DNA from: Burkholderiales bacterium
GTDB lineage: Bacteria; Pseudomonadota; Gammaproteobacteria; Burkholderiales; Burkholderiaceae_D
Assembly (NCBI GenBank): GCA_947451925.1
Contig: CANGAW010000005.1
Coordinates: forward strand, 1-64,000
DNA: 64,000 nt
Direction of reading: 5' to 3'
This document shows positions 9,013 to 17,744 of this stretch, one piece after another; position 1 is the stretch's first letter; each line of letters opens with the position of its first letter. Under the pieces are notes generated by a model. That model searched no databases, was not told the origin of the DNA, and worked only from the letters and a program-made list of their open reading frames with translations. Position numbers and translations under genes: made by a program.

Positions 9013-9305
9013 GGTATTTCCCCCCGATGTAGACAGTGCCATGAGGATTCATGGGGCTGCTGCGCTTAGAAGCGGGCGGGTCGGAGAAAGTTTCAATTTT
9101 TGAATCGCGCTGTGCAAAAAAGACGTAATAGCGCGCCAATCCCCAGTGCTCACTACATGGCTTATCAAAAATTTCATCAGTGATCCAAAGCTTTTCAGCC
9201 TAAAACCCCTAGATTGCCGCATCTGAAACCCCGGCTTTCGCTACACTACGGGACTTTCCAATGGCAAGTTGTGCCGTGTGCAGCTTTGCCCCACCAGGAC
9301 CTGTG

Positions 9306-10793
9306 ATGAACGCCCCGACCGAAGCGCCCTTTACCGTTTCACGCCAACTCGACGTGGCTGCTGCTTTGCGCGCCGTGTTGCCCGAACAATCCGTGCTGTT
9401 CAACGAAGAAGACACGCGGCCTTATGAATGCGATGGCTTGTCCGCCTACCGTCAGCTGCCGATGGTGGTGGTACTGCCGCAATCGGAAGCTGAAGTCGTC
9501 GCCGTCCTCAAGGTTTGTCATCAAATGGGTGTGCCCATTGTTCCGCGCGGCGCTGGCACCGGTTTGTCTGGTGGTGCGATGCCAATTGCCGATGGCGTGG
9601 TGCTGTCGACTGCGCGACTCAATAAAATCGTCAGGCTCGACCCCTATGCACGCACGGCGATTGTCCAGCCCGGCGTGCGCAACCTGGCCATCTCCGAGGC
9701 TGCCGGGCCGCATGGCCTGTATTACGCGCCCGATCCTTCTTCGCAAATTGCCTGCTCCATCGGCGGCAATGTCGCTGAAAATTCTGGCGGCGTGCATTGC
9801 TTGAAGTACGGCCTGACCGTGCACAACGTACTGCGCGTGCGCATGGTCACCATTGAAGGTGACGTGGTCGAGCTGGGCAATGCCGGCATGGATGCCGCAG
9901 GTCTGGATTTGCTGGCAGTGTTTATCGGCTCCGAAGGTATGCTCGGTGTGGTCACTGAAGTCACCGTCAAGCTGGTGCCCAAGCCGCAACTGGCGCGCGT
10001 CATCATGGCCTCGTTCGATGACGTGGTCAAAGGCGGCAATGCGGTGGCCAACATTATTGGCGCCGGCATTATTCCTGCGGGCCTGGAAATGATGGACAAG
10101 ACCAGTTCGCGCATGGTCGAGCCCTTTGTCAAAGCCGGCTACGACATCGATGCCGCAGCGATTTTGCTGTGCGAATCCGATGGCACGCCGGAAGAAGTGG
10201 AAGAAGAAATCGCCCGCATGACAGAAGTGCTGAACGCCTCCGGTGCGACTGCCATTGCGGTGTCGCGTGATGAGGCTGAGCGGATGAAATTCTGGTCTGG
10301 CCGCAAGAACGCTTTCCCGGCTGCCGGTCGTATCTCGCCGGATTATTACTGCATGGACGGTACCATCCCGCGCAAAAATCTGGCGCAAGTGCTGCTCGGT
10401 ATCGCCGAGATGGAAAAAACCTGGGGCCTGCGTTGCGCCAATGTGTTTCATGCCGGTGACGGCAATTTGCATCCGCTGATTTTATTTGATGCCAACACGC
10501 CGGGCGAGTTTGACCGGGCGGAAAAATTTGGCGCGGAAATTCTGGAACTCTGCGTCGCCGTCGGCGGCACCATTACCGGTGAACACGGTGTCGGTATTGA
10601 AAAAATCAATTCCATGTGCGTGCAGTTTTCTGACGAAGAACGCGAAGCCTTCTTCGGCGTCAAGCGTGCGTTCGATACCGCCTTCCTGCTCAATCCCGAT
10701 AAAGCTATTCCGTCGCTGGTACGCTGTGCCGAATACGGCAAGATGCATGTCAAGCGCGGCCAGTTGAAGTTCGCGGACTTGCCGCGCTTCTGA
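9306..10793 (+). CDS. glcD: Glycolate oxidase subunit GlcD
   Basis: A 495-residue FAD-binding subunit of membrane-associated glycolate oxidase, which oxidises glycolate to glyoxylate and passes electrons to the respiratory chain. The FAD domain shows VPRGAGTGLSGGA and SIGGNVAENSGG, and the C-terminal domain has NVFHAGDGNLHPLI and GTITGEHGVG. Length agrees with E. coli GlcD (499). ATG 9306 is preferred to the in-frame ATG 9261 because it gives the family's usual N-terminus. It heads glcD-glcE-glcF; no glcG or glcB follows. Confidence 0.95.
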   Translation: MNAPTEAPFTVSRQLDVAAALRAVLPEQSVLFNEEDTRPYECDGLSAYRQLPMVVVLPQSEAEVVAVLKVCHQMGVPIVPRGAGTGLSGGAMPIADGVVLSTARLNKIVRLDPYARTAIVQPGVRNLAISEAAGPHGLYYAPDPSSQIACSIGGNVAENSGGVHCLKYGLTVHNVLRVRMVTIEGDVVELGNAGMDAAGLDLLAVFIGSEGMLGVVTEVTVKLVPKPQLARVIMASFDDVVKGGNAVANIIGAGIIPAGLEMMDKTSSRMVEPFVKAGYDIDAAAILLCESDGTPEEVEEEIARMTEVLNASGATAIAVSRDEAERMKFWSGRKNAFPAAGRISPDYYCMDGTIPRKNLAQVLLGIAEMEKTWGLRCANVFHAGDGNLHPLILFDANTPGEFDRAEKFGAEILELCVAVGGTITGEHGVGIEKINSMCVQFSDEEREAFFGVKRAFDTAFLLNPDKAIPSLVRCAEYGKMHVKRGQLKFADLPRF

Positions 10794-10823
10794 TGCCGCT
10801 TCTGAACCTGAATAAAAAAAATC

Positions 10824-11885
10824 ATGCAACAGCAACTGCAACAATTTAAAGACCGCATCGCTTCAGCCACAGCCAGCAAGACTGCGTTGCGCATCAAGGG
10901 CAGTGGCACCAAAGACTGGTATGGCCAGAGCCTGCAGGGCGAAGTATTGGATACCAGTGCTTACAGCGGCATCATTGAATACGACCCGACCGAACTGGTC
11001 ATTACCGCCCGTGCCGGCACCACCTTGCGTGAAATTGGCAAGGCGCTGTCAGAAAAAAATCAGATGCTGGCGTTTGAGCCACCGCGCTTCGACGGCATGG
11101 CAACCCTAGGCGGCATCATCGCCAGCGGTTTGTCGGGGCCGCGACGCATGGCCGTTGGTGCTGCCCGCGACTTCGTGCTGGGCGCAGTCCTGATGGATGG
11201 CAAAGGCGAGGTCTTACATTTCGGCGGGCAGGTGATGAAAAACGTCGCCGGCTATGACGTCTCGCGCCTGCTTGCCGGCTCTATGGGCACGCTGGGTTTG
11301 ATGCTGGAAGTCTCGGTGAAGGTCTTGCCGCGTCCGTTTGCACAGCACTCGCTGGTTTTTGCGCTGTCCGAGCAAGAGGCACTACATCAGGTCAACCTGT
11401 GGGGCGGTCAGCCGCTGCCGATTTCAGCCACCAGCTGGCATGACGGTCAGCTAGCGGTTCGGCTCTCCGGTGCGCAGGCTGCGGTTGATGCGGCGATTAA
11501 AAAAATGGGTGGTGCTGAACTAGCTAATGCCGACGCCTACTGGGACAGCCTGCGTGAGCAAAGCCAGGCATTTTTTGCCGATGCCAGTGACGGACTGTGG
11601 CGCTTGTCGGTGCCCAGTATTGCCCCAGCGTTCAAGCTGGGTGGCGAACAATTAATTGAATGGGGCGGCGCGCAACGCTGGCTCAAGACCACTGCTGACG
11701 CGGCAAGCATTCGCGCCGCAGCCATTGAGGCAGGTGGTCATGCCACCCTGTTCAAGGGTGGCGACAAATCAGTGGGGGTGTTTCAGCCGTTGCAACCGGC
11801 GCTGGCCCGTATTCATCACAATCTCAAAAACGCTTTTGATCCAGCCGGCATTTTCAATCCGGGCCGGATGTACCCGGATTTCTGA
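10824..11885 (+). CDS. glcE: Glycolate oxidase subunit GlcE
   Basis: A 353-residue second FAD-binding subunit of glycolate oxidase. Only the N-terminal FAD type 4 fold is well conserved: RIKGSGTKDWYG (about 23-34), TARAGTTLREI, a central GIIASGLSGPRR and DVSRLLAGSMGTLG. The C-terminal part is shorter than in GlcD and ends in NAFDPAGIFNPGRMYP, typical for GlcE. It starts 30 nt after glcD and ends 2 nt before glcF, so the three subunits are translated from one message. Confidence 0.94.
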   Translation: MQQQLQQFKDRIASATASKTALRIKGSGTKDWYGQSLQGEVLDTSAYSGIIEYDPTELVITARAGTTLREIGKALSEKNQMLAFEPPRFDGMATLGGIIASGLSGPRRMAVGAARDFVLGAVLMDGKGEVLHFGGQVMKNVAGYDVSRLLAGSMGTLGLMLEVSVKVLPRPFAQHSLVFALSEQEALHQVNLWGGQPLPISATSWHDGQLAVRLSGAQAAVDAAIKKMGGAELANADAYWDSLREQSQAFFADASDGLWRLSVPSIAPAFKLGGEQLIEWGGAQRWLKTTADAASIRAAAIEAGGHATLFKGGDKSVGVFQPLQPALARIHHNLKNAFDPAGIFNPGRMYPDF

Positions 11886-11887
11886 CC

Positions 11888-13120
11888 ATGCAAACCAATC
11901 TCGCCGATTTCATCAAGCACACCAAAGAAGGTCAGGAAGCCGACGCCATTTTGCGTAACTGCGTGCACTGCGGTTTTTGCACGGCGACTTGCCCGACTTA
12001 TCAATTGCTGGGTGATGAACTCGATGGCCCGCGTGGCCGCATTTATCTGATCAAGCAAGTCTTGGAAGGCAAAGCTGCCACCCGTAAAACCCAGCTGCAT
12101 CTGGACCGTTGCCTGACTTGCCGTAATTGCGAAAGCACGTGCCCGTCCGGCGTCCAGTATGGCCGTCTGGTTGATATCGGTCGCGGCATTGTGGAAAAAC
12201 AGGTGCAGCGCCCGATGGCTGAGCGCATCGTGCGCCGGGTATTGAAAGAGACACTGCCGCGCAAATGGCTGTTTACACCGGCAATGAAAGCCGGCCAGCT
12301 GGTGCGCCCTATGTTGCCCAAAGCTTTGCAAAACAAAGTGCCTGTCGCGCACGCAGCAGGTGTCTGGCCTGTGCGTCAGCATGCCCGCAGCATGTTGCTG
12401 CTCGATGGTTGCGTGCAGCCGGCGATGTCGCCCAACATTAACGCGGCTACGGCGCGCGTACTGGATGCCTTGGGTGTGCAATTAATGGTGGCGCCCAAAG
12501 CAGGTTGTTGCGGCGCGATTCGCCATCACATGAATGACCATGATGGCGCGCTGGACGATGTGCGTCGCAATATCGACGCCTGGTGGCCGCATGTGGAAGC
12601 AGGCGCCGAAGCGATTGTGATGACGGCATCCGGTTGCGGCTCCATGGTCAAGGACTACGGCCATCTGCTGGCCCATGACCCTGCCTATGCAGAACGCGCA
12701 CAGCGCATCACGGAGTTGACCAAAGATCTGTCGGAGATCATGCCCGCTTTCGAGCAAGAGCTGGTGCGCAAACTCGCTGGCAAAATCAGCAAGCGCGTCG
12801 CTTATCATCCACCGTGCACCTTGCAGCATGGCCAGCAGATTCGCGGCAAAGTCGAAGGCGTGTTGCGTGCTGCCGGGGTTGATGTCAGCTTGTGTGCCGA
12901 TAGTCATTTGTGCTGTGGTTCTGCCGGCACTTACTCGGTGCTGCAACCTGAATTGTCGTACCAGCTGCGGGACAATAAACTCAATAACCTGCAAGCCACG
13001 AAGCCGGACATGATTGTGTCGGCCAATATTGGTTGCCTGACCCATTTGCAGTCCGGCACCGATACGCCGGTCCGACACTGGATAGAACTGATTGATTCGG
13101 CCTTGCAGCAAGCTCACTGA
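11888..13120 (+). CDS. glcF: Glycolate oxidase iron-sulfur subunit GlcF
   Basis: A 410-residue iron-sulfur subunit (E. coli GlcF has 407). Two ferredoxin-type 4Fe-4S motifs lie near the N-terminus: CVHCGFCTATCPTY (about residues 22-35) and CLTCRNCESTCPSG (about 75-88). Two CCG-type cysteine-rich domains follow (around AGCCGA and HLCCGSAGTY), as in GlpC and HdrB-like proteins. It transfers electrons from the GlcD/GlcE flavins to the membrane. It ends the operon and is followed by a strong hairpin shared with the convergent gene. Confidence 0.95.
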   Translation: MQTNLADFIKHTKEGQEADAILRNCVHCGFCTATCPTYQLLGDELDGPRGRIYLIKQVLEGKAATRKTQLHLDRCLTCRNCESTCPSGVQYGRLVDIGRGIVEKQVQRPMAERIVRRVLKETLPRKWLFTPAMKAGQLVRPMLPKALQNKVPVAHAAGVWPVRQHARSMLLLDGCVQPAMSPNINAATARVLDALGVQLMVAPKAGCCGAIRHHMNDHDGALDDVRRNIDAWWPHVEAGAEAIVMTASGCGSMVKDYGHLLAHDPAYAERAQRITELTKDLSEIMPAFEQELVRKLAGKISKRVAYHPPCTLQHGQQIRGKVEGVLRAAGVDVSLCADSHLCCGSAGTYSVLQPELSYQLRDNKLNNLQATKPDMIVSANIGCLTHLQSGTDTPVRHWIELIDSALQQAH

Positions 13121-13138
13121 AATAGCCCGTTAAAGTAA

Positions 13139-13176
13139 ATTTGCCTGTCCTGAACATGCTTTCAGGACAGGCAAAT
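13139..13176. terminator. Bidirectional hairpin between glcF and the effector candidate
   Basis: A perfect 16-bp inverted repeat (13139-13154 and 13161-13176) with a 6-nt loop lies between convergent genes. There is no long T run, only short A/T ends, so it may stop transcription weakly in both directions or protect 3' ends. Confidence 0.65.
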
Positions 13177-13203
13177 GGCCAGGCTTGATCAACTAGGCCC
13201 GGC

Positions 13204-15735
13204 TCACATATTAAGCTTATCGCGCGGCAGCTCGTTGCCCTGATAGTCTTCGTCGCTTTCCTCGTCCGAGCTGTGGACTGACACAATGATATCGTCATCA
13301 TCGATGATGGTTTTTGCATCGCGCTCAAGTTCATCGGCGTCTTCTTCATCAACATTCACCGCGCGTACATCGACAACCACAGTCGGCACTTCAGGTTTTT
13401 TCGCGCCGCCGGTGAAGACTTGCAATCCCGCCCGCGCCAAACCGGAAAAGCCACCGCGTCCCGTAAAGCCGAATGGTGGCGCCATCAGACTGAGTGCGGG
13501 TAAAAAATATCCGAGAAATATCATCCCGGGATTACTGCTCGCTCTCATGCCCGCAGTGGCATAACTCACGCCTGCTGTTTGCAGTAAGGACGCGCTTCTG
13601 CCGATGACTTCGGATGCCGTATCGGCCCAGGTTTCTTTGGTAAACATGCTGGTGACTTCGTAGCGCCAGACGCCGCCAAAGCTGGCCTTGGTATTGGCAA
13701 TGGCTAAGGCTTTATCAGTTTGCCGCAGTTTGATGGCCAGCTTTTGTTTGGTTTTGTTGTCAGTCGCGAATTCTTCGTCCTTGGTCTTGTCTTCGATATC
13801 TTGTTTTAGTGAAGCCAGCATGCGCGCTTCTTTTTCATAAATGGCACGGGTAGGCAAGATCGTTTCTTTGGCATCCTTGTCCCAACTTCGGACTACCTGC
13901 TGACCGACCAGATAGCTGGCGCCACTCAATGTGCCATATTCCCCGTGCAATAGCGTTTCGCCCCATTTACCGGCAAGCGTCTTGGCAGTGTAGAGGCGTG
14001 GAAAGCCGGCCATGACGCCGCCCTTGATGGTGTAGTTGAGTGAATAAGCGAAATAGGGGACTTCTTCTGCCAGATAGCGCTTGCCAAATGTTTCGGCAAA
14101 GGGCGGCTCTTGCGCGAGGCGTTCATCGATGGTGAGTTTGTTTTTGTTTTCAGGATTTTTGTCTTTGTATTTTTTGATGCTCGCCTCACCACGTAGCTCA
14201 TCCGCCCACTTGGAGCCCAACAAGCGGAAATAATTGGTGGTGCCGGCGAGCGCCGGTGCACTCCAGATCGCCGACATGCATTGTTTTGCCGAGGCTGGAG
14301 CAAAGACGGTATGACAAAATCCGGCAAGCAAGGGTGAGCCGGCCAGTGCGAAGTAAGTCGAGTAGGGTGCAGGTAACAGACGCGGCAAGCTATTGGGCAG
14401 CAGGAAAGAACTGGCAAAAGCCAGGCCGCCGCCCAATGCAGTCCAGCCGGCTTTTCTGGCGCTGGCAAACTGGCCACTGTTGACCGCTTTTTTATACGTC
14501 TCCAATGCGGCCTTGTATTCATTCTCCAGTTCAATCGTGGCAGGTGACTTCAAGCCCTCAAGAAAACTTTTTGCCTCGATTTCAGTTTCCTGGACTGCCG
14601 CATCGGCATGCATTTCTATTTGCTGCAGTTGTTTGTCAAGTTTTCCGACTAGTAAAAGTTCGTTTCTGTGACGAAGATTGAGCCGTTTTAATTGTTTCTG
14701 ATTTTCAGGCGTGCCTTGCTGCCTGTTGTCCGAGTAATTGTTTTGACTCTGCTCCTGAGCCAAAAATTTTTCTAGACGTTTAATTTGCTGCAAGGTCTGC
14801 GTGGAAGCTTGTATGGTCTGATTGATTTTTTCGCAAAGCTCATCAATCTGGGCCATCGATTTTTGGCCAAATAAGTGGCGCTTATCTTCGGGGTACGCAC
14901 CCCTCTGACTTTCGCTTTCCAAGAACAAAGCCTGCAATCTGGTTTCACGGTCCACATTAAACTGACGGGACACTGCGTAGCTTCTTTTGAGTGGGGAGGT
15001 TTTTTCTGTCTTGTTTTGCGAAGCCGGTGTGAAGAACTTTCTGTTACCGGGAAAATTTCGCTGCAGGAGTTCGGTTAATATTTTTTTTTCGCTTTCGGCC
15101 TGGATAAGCTCTGCCTGCAAGTCGTCCAGGTTTCGGGCATGTCCCAGTTTTTTGAGCCGTGCAATGTCTTCTGTTCTTTGATGGATATCGTCTTGTAGTG
15201 TGGCGATGTGTTTTTGAATGGAGTTCAATTCCAGCGACCCATTGTTGGCCGTATCGGATACCTCGTCATACGACTCGGTGCTGGATTGGCTGGATATCTT
15301 GCTGTCAGTATCAGCAACAGATAATTTTTTTTGTCGCTCGGACGCCAGCAGTGGACTTGCCTGGTGAATTTGTTTTAGTTCGGCTAGCAGGGCTGCATGG
15401 CGCATTTTTTCTTCAGCAAAGGATTTCTTGAGTGATGCAAGTCCTGTCTTGGTGCCAGTCTCAAGCGCTGCATCCATCTTGTCTTTTATGCGCGCTAATG
15501 TGTGCTCGCTCAATTGTATTTCTGAGAGGAGCAGCGCTTCTTGTGCTTGCATTTTTTCGAATTTTTTCGCATGTGCATTGCCAGGGTAGCGAATTGTTTG
15601 CTGATTGCTTTGCAGGTTCAAGGACGAAAAATTGGCAAACTGATTTTTTCTTTGCAGGGTCTGAACTTCCGGTTGTTCACTCTCATGACTGCGACTATAT
15701 TCCAGCTCTGATGACGAAGTTGATGCGGAAATCAT
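13204..15735 (-). CDS. Large coiled-coil/hydrophobic protein, candidate type III effector
   Basis: An 843-residue protein that I do not recognise as any named family. Residues 1-45 are rich in Ser, Gln and Asn with no signal peptide. About 58-410 is charged and heptad-like (probable coiled coil). Hydrophobic stretches lie near 428-450, 455-480 and 710-745. The tail is very acidic and contains VVVDV (786-790) and IIVSV (816-820), the latter flanked by DDDD and SSDEESDED. ATG 15735 has AGGAGG upstream, overlapping the stop of the CesT-type chaperone gene 8 nt away. The pairing, size and composition fit a type III effector or translocator stabilised by its chaperone. The gene looks AT-richer than its neighbours, suggesting transfer. 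A structural or phage-related protein is not excluded. Confidence 0.6.
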   Translation of the reverse strand: MISASTSSSELEYSRSHESEQPEVQTLQRKNQFANFSSLNLQSNQQTIRYPGNAHAKKFEKMQAQEALLLSEIQLSEHTLARIKDKMDAALETGTKTGLASLKKSFAEEKMRHAALLAELKQIHQASPLLASERQKKLSVADTDSKISSQSSTESYDEVSDTANNGSLELNSIQKHIATLQDDIHQRTEDIARLKKLGHARNLDDLQAELIQAESEKKILTELLQRNFPGNRKFFTPASQNKTEKTSPLKRSYAVSRQFNVDRETRLQALFLESESQRGAYPEDKRHLFGQKSMAQIDELCEKINQTIQASTQTLQQIKRLEKFLAQEQSQNNYSDNRQQGTPENQKQLKRLNLRHRNELLLVGKLDKQLQQIEMHADAAVQETEIEAKSFLEGLKSPATIELENEYKAALETYKKAVNSGQFASARKAGWTALGGGLAFASSFLLPNSLPRLLPAPYSTYFALAGSPLLAGFCHTVFAPASAKQCMSAIWSAPALAGTTNYFRLLGSKWADELRGEASIKKYKDKNPENKNKLTIDERLAQEPPFAETFGKRYLAEEVPYFAYSLNYTIKGGVMAGFPRLYTAKTLAGKWGETLLHGEYGTLSGASYLVGQQVVRSWDKDAKETILPTRAIYEKEARMLASLKQDIEDKTKDEEFATDNKTKQKLAIKLRQTDKALAIANTKASFGGVWRYEVTSMFTKETWADTASEVIGRSASLLQTAGVSYATAGMRASSNPGMIFLGYFLPALSLMAPPFGFTGRGGFSGLARAGLQVFTGGAKKPEVPTVVVDVRAVNVDEEDADELERDAKTIIDDDDIIVSVHSSDEESDEDYQGNELPRDKLNM

Positions 15736-15743
15736 GGCGCCTC

Positions 15744-16214
15744 CTAGGCAAGCAAAGCGCTGCGCGGTCCCAATGACTGGGCAAGCATATCGCTCAAGGG
15801 TTGGGTAGCAAGGGGTTCGAGCAACGTATTTCTGAGGCTGTTGGCGTGGACGGCATAGTCTTTCAATATGGCGGCGAATTCTTCGGCCGTCAGTAAATCC
15901 GGGTACATGAAATGCTGAACAAAAATGACGTTGTCGCTTTCTCTGTCGAGGGCATAAACGCCTGCGGTCTTGGTGCCGGTAATGAGGTTAATGGCCAGTA
16001 AACGGGAAAGGATTTCTTCTCTGCCAAAGGGTGAAAGCGGGCCAATATCGAGGTAACAGATGATGCGGTCGGGGGCTGCATGGCCATCGAAAAACAAGCC
16101 GACCTGTACGCCGTCGACTTCTACGGTGCCTGTATTGGCAAGGGCTTCGGGATCTTCGCAGTGAAGTGCTACGCAAGTTGCACGGCAAAGGATTTTGAAT
16201 TCAGCGTTGTCCAT
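15744..16214 (-). CDS. CesT/Tir-type type III secretion chaperone
   Basis: A 156-residue small acidic protein with the layout of class I type III secretion chaperones (CesT/SycE fold). It has an N-terminal helix, a strand pair around GTVEVDGVQVGLFFD, the core DRIICYLDIGPLS, the helix EEILSRLLAINLITG, then GVYALD, VIFVQHF and a C-terminal helix. Such chaperones dimerise, bind the N-terminal region of one or few effectors and deliver them to the secretion ATPase. ATG 16214 follows AGGAGA. It is the first gene of a two-gene operon with the 843-residue protein as the evident partner. The assignment rests on pattern recognition of a family with low sequence identity. Confidence 0.75.
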   Translation of the reverse strand: MDNAEFKILCRATCVALHCEDPEALANTGTVEVDGVQVGLFFDGHAAPDRIICYLDIGPLSPFGREEILSRLLAINLITGTKTAGVYALDRESDNVIFVQHFMYPDLLTAEEFAAILKDYAVHANSLRNTLLEPLATQPLSDMLAQSLGPRSALLA

Positions 16215-16381
16215 AAAGCTGTCTCCTGTTTGATTTAAGTATGGTCAGGGTGTTTGTTTCAGAGGCGCGCGTTGGCGCTGGTTGAGGTTTGGTATTACCG
16301 CTCTGAAATTGCCGAGATTGGTAACTGCCATTAATCTATGGTTCAGTAGCGGGAGATTGAGGACTGCTGACTATCAGGCAG

Positions 16382-16423
16382 TGTCAGCTGGCAATGACCG
16401 TTGAGGCATTACGCCAGCTGACA
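16382..16423. repeat. Perfect 11-bp inverted repeat upstream of the chaperone gene
   Basis: TGTCAGCTGGC (16382-16392) and GCCAGCTGACA (16413-16423) are separated by 20 nt. It lies between the glutathione peroxidase stop and the chaperone start, both on the minus strand. No T run follows, so a regulator-binding site or an RNA hairpin is as likely as a terminator. The remainder of 16215-16462 shows nothing else I can name. Confidence 0.5.
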
Positions 16424-16462
16424 GGCTCTGTGTGTTGCGAAGAGTGTGCGACGGTGAACTAA

Positions 16463-16948
16463 TTACTGATCGAGCAAGGCTTTGATATCGGCTTCCATAT
16501 TTTCAGGGCTGGTGGTGGATGCGTAACGATCATGCACCTTGCCATCTTTGCCGACTAAAAATTTGGTGAAGTTCCATTTGATGCCTTCGGTGCCAAGCAC
16601 GCCTGGCGCTTCTTGTTTCAGCAAGGTGAAAAGCGGATGAGCGTGTTCGCCATTGACATCAATTTTTTCAAATATCGGAAAACTGACGCCATAATTTTTT
16701 TCGCAAAAGCTGGCAATCGTGTCGGCGTCGCCCGGCTCCTGTCCGCCGAACTGGTTGCAGGGAAAGCCCAAAACGGCAAAACCTTCGTCTTTATATTTTT
16801 CATACAAGGCTTCCAGCCCTTTGTATTGCGGTGTAAAGCCGCATTTGCTGGCGGTGTTGACAATCAACAGCACCTGACCGCGATAGTCTGCAAGGCTGGC
16901 TGCTTTACCGTCTAGCGTATTGATCTGAAACTCATAGAGTTGACTCAT
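16463..16948 (-). CDS. Glutathione peroxidase family protein (Cys type)
   Basis: A 161-residue thiol peroxidase of the glutathione peroxidase fold, reducing hydroperoxides, in bacteria usually with thioredoxin. The peroxidatic Cys36 lies in NTASKCGFT, the conserved FPCNQFGGQEPG carries the resolving Cys region, and KWNFTKFLV supplies the Trp and Asn of the catalytic set. ATG 16948 (MSQLYEF) is chosen because AAAGAACAG precedes it at a good distance; an ATG 15 nt upstream is in frame. No signal peptide, so cytoplasmic. It stands alone, with the type III chaperone operon downstream. Confidence 0.93.
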   Translation of the reverse strand: MSQLYEFQINTLDGKAASLADYRGQVLLIVNTASKCGFTPQYKGLEALYEKYKDEGFAVLGFPCNQFGGQEPGDADTIASFCEKNYGVSFPIFEKIDVNGEHAHPLFTLLKQEAPGVLGTEGIKWNFTKFLVGKDGKVHDRYASTTSPENMEADIKALLDQ

Positions 16949-17042
16949 GGTCTGTTCTTTCATTAAGTAAGTCAGGGTTGAATTTTTGCGCCGAGTGTAG
17001 CAGTCGCTCTGTAATCATGCTGATAAGGGATAATAGAAGACT

Positions 17043-17744
17043 ATGTCTATTTCCACTAATCTGCAGCAGGTCAGTCAAGCCCTTGCTGGTTTTGCGCAAG
17101 AAGCCGGACGCAATCCGAAGGATATTGTTTTGCTGGCCGTATCCAAAACCTTTGGCGCTGACGCCGTCATCGCAGCGGCGCAGGCTGGCCAGCGTGCCTT
17201 TGGCGAAAATTATGTGCAGGAAGCGGTGGATAAAATCGCCGCCGTCAGACAGGCCGCCCCCGGGCTGGCGTTGGAATGGCATTTTATCGGGCCCTTGCAA
17301 AGTAATAAGACCAAGCCCGTAGCTGAGCATTTCGATTGGGTGCATGCGGTTGATCGGGAAAAAATTGCGCAAAGACTGTCCGATCAGCGGCCATCTAACC
17401 TGCCACCATTAAATATCTGCCTGCAAGTCAATGTCAGTGGCGAGGCCAGCAAGAGTGGCGTCGCCCCTGCTGATTTGCCTGCTCTGGCACAGGCTGTGGT
17501 GGCGCTGCCCAATCTGCGCTTGCGCGGCCTGATGGCGATTCCCGAGCCGGCGGCCACGTTAGCAGCACAACGCGAACCCTTTGCGCAATTGCGCAAGCTG
17601 CAAGAACAGTTGCGTGCCGAAGGGATAGAGACTGACACGCTGTCGATGGGAATGTCGGCCGATATGCAAGCCGCTATTCTTGAGGGTGCAAGCATCGTGC
17701 GCATTGGCACGGCTATTTTTGGAAAAAGAGAGTATGCAAACTAA
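17043..17744 (+). CDS. yggS: YggS-family pyridoxal phosphate homeostasis protein
   Basis: A 233-residue member of the PLP-binding YggS/PROSC family, single-domain TIM barrels that bind pyridoxal 5'-phosphate without known catalysis and balance PLP and amino-acid pools. The PLP lysine is expected at Lys35 in VLLAVSKTF; other marks are FGENYVQE, WHFIGPLQSNKTK and the C-terminal LSMGMSADMQAAI with the phosphate-binding loop VRIGTAIFG. It overlaps proC by 11 nt, an arrangement widely kept in Proteobacteria. Confidence 0.95.
   Translation: MSISTNLQQVSQALAGFAQEAGRNPKDIVLLAVSKTFGADAVIAAAQAGQRAFGENYVQEAVDKIAAVRQAAPGLALEWHFIGPLQSNKTKPVAEHFDWVHAVDREKIAQRLSDQRPSNLPPLNICLQVNVSGEASKSGVAPADLPALAQAVVALPNLRLRGLMAIPEPAATLAAQREPFAQLRKLQEQLRAEGIETDTLSMGMSADMQAAILEGASIVRIGTAIFGKREYAN

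Noticed and set aside
9339..10472. 377-residue frame opposite glcD
   Set aside because: Shadow of glcD; His/Arg-rich composition and no motif.
16215..16462. hrpII or PIP box for the chaperone operon
   Set aside because: No TTCG-N16-TTCG or similar pair seen on the minus strand.
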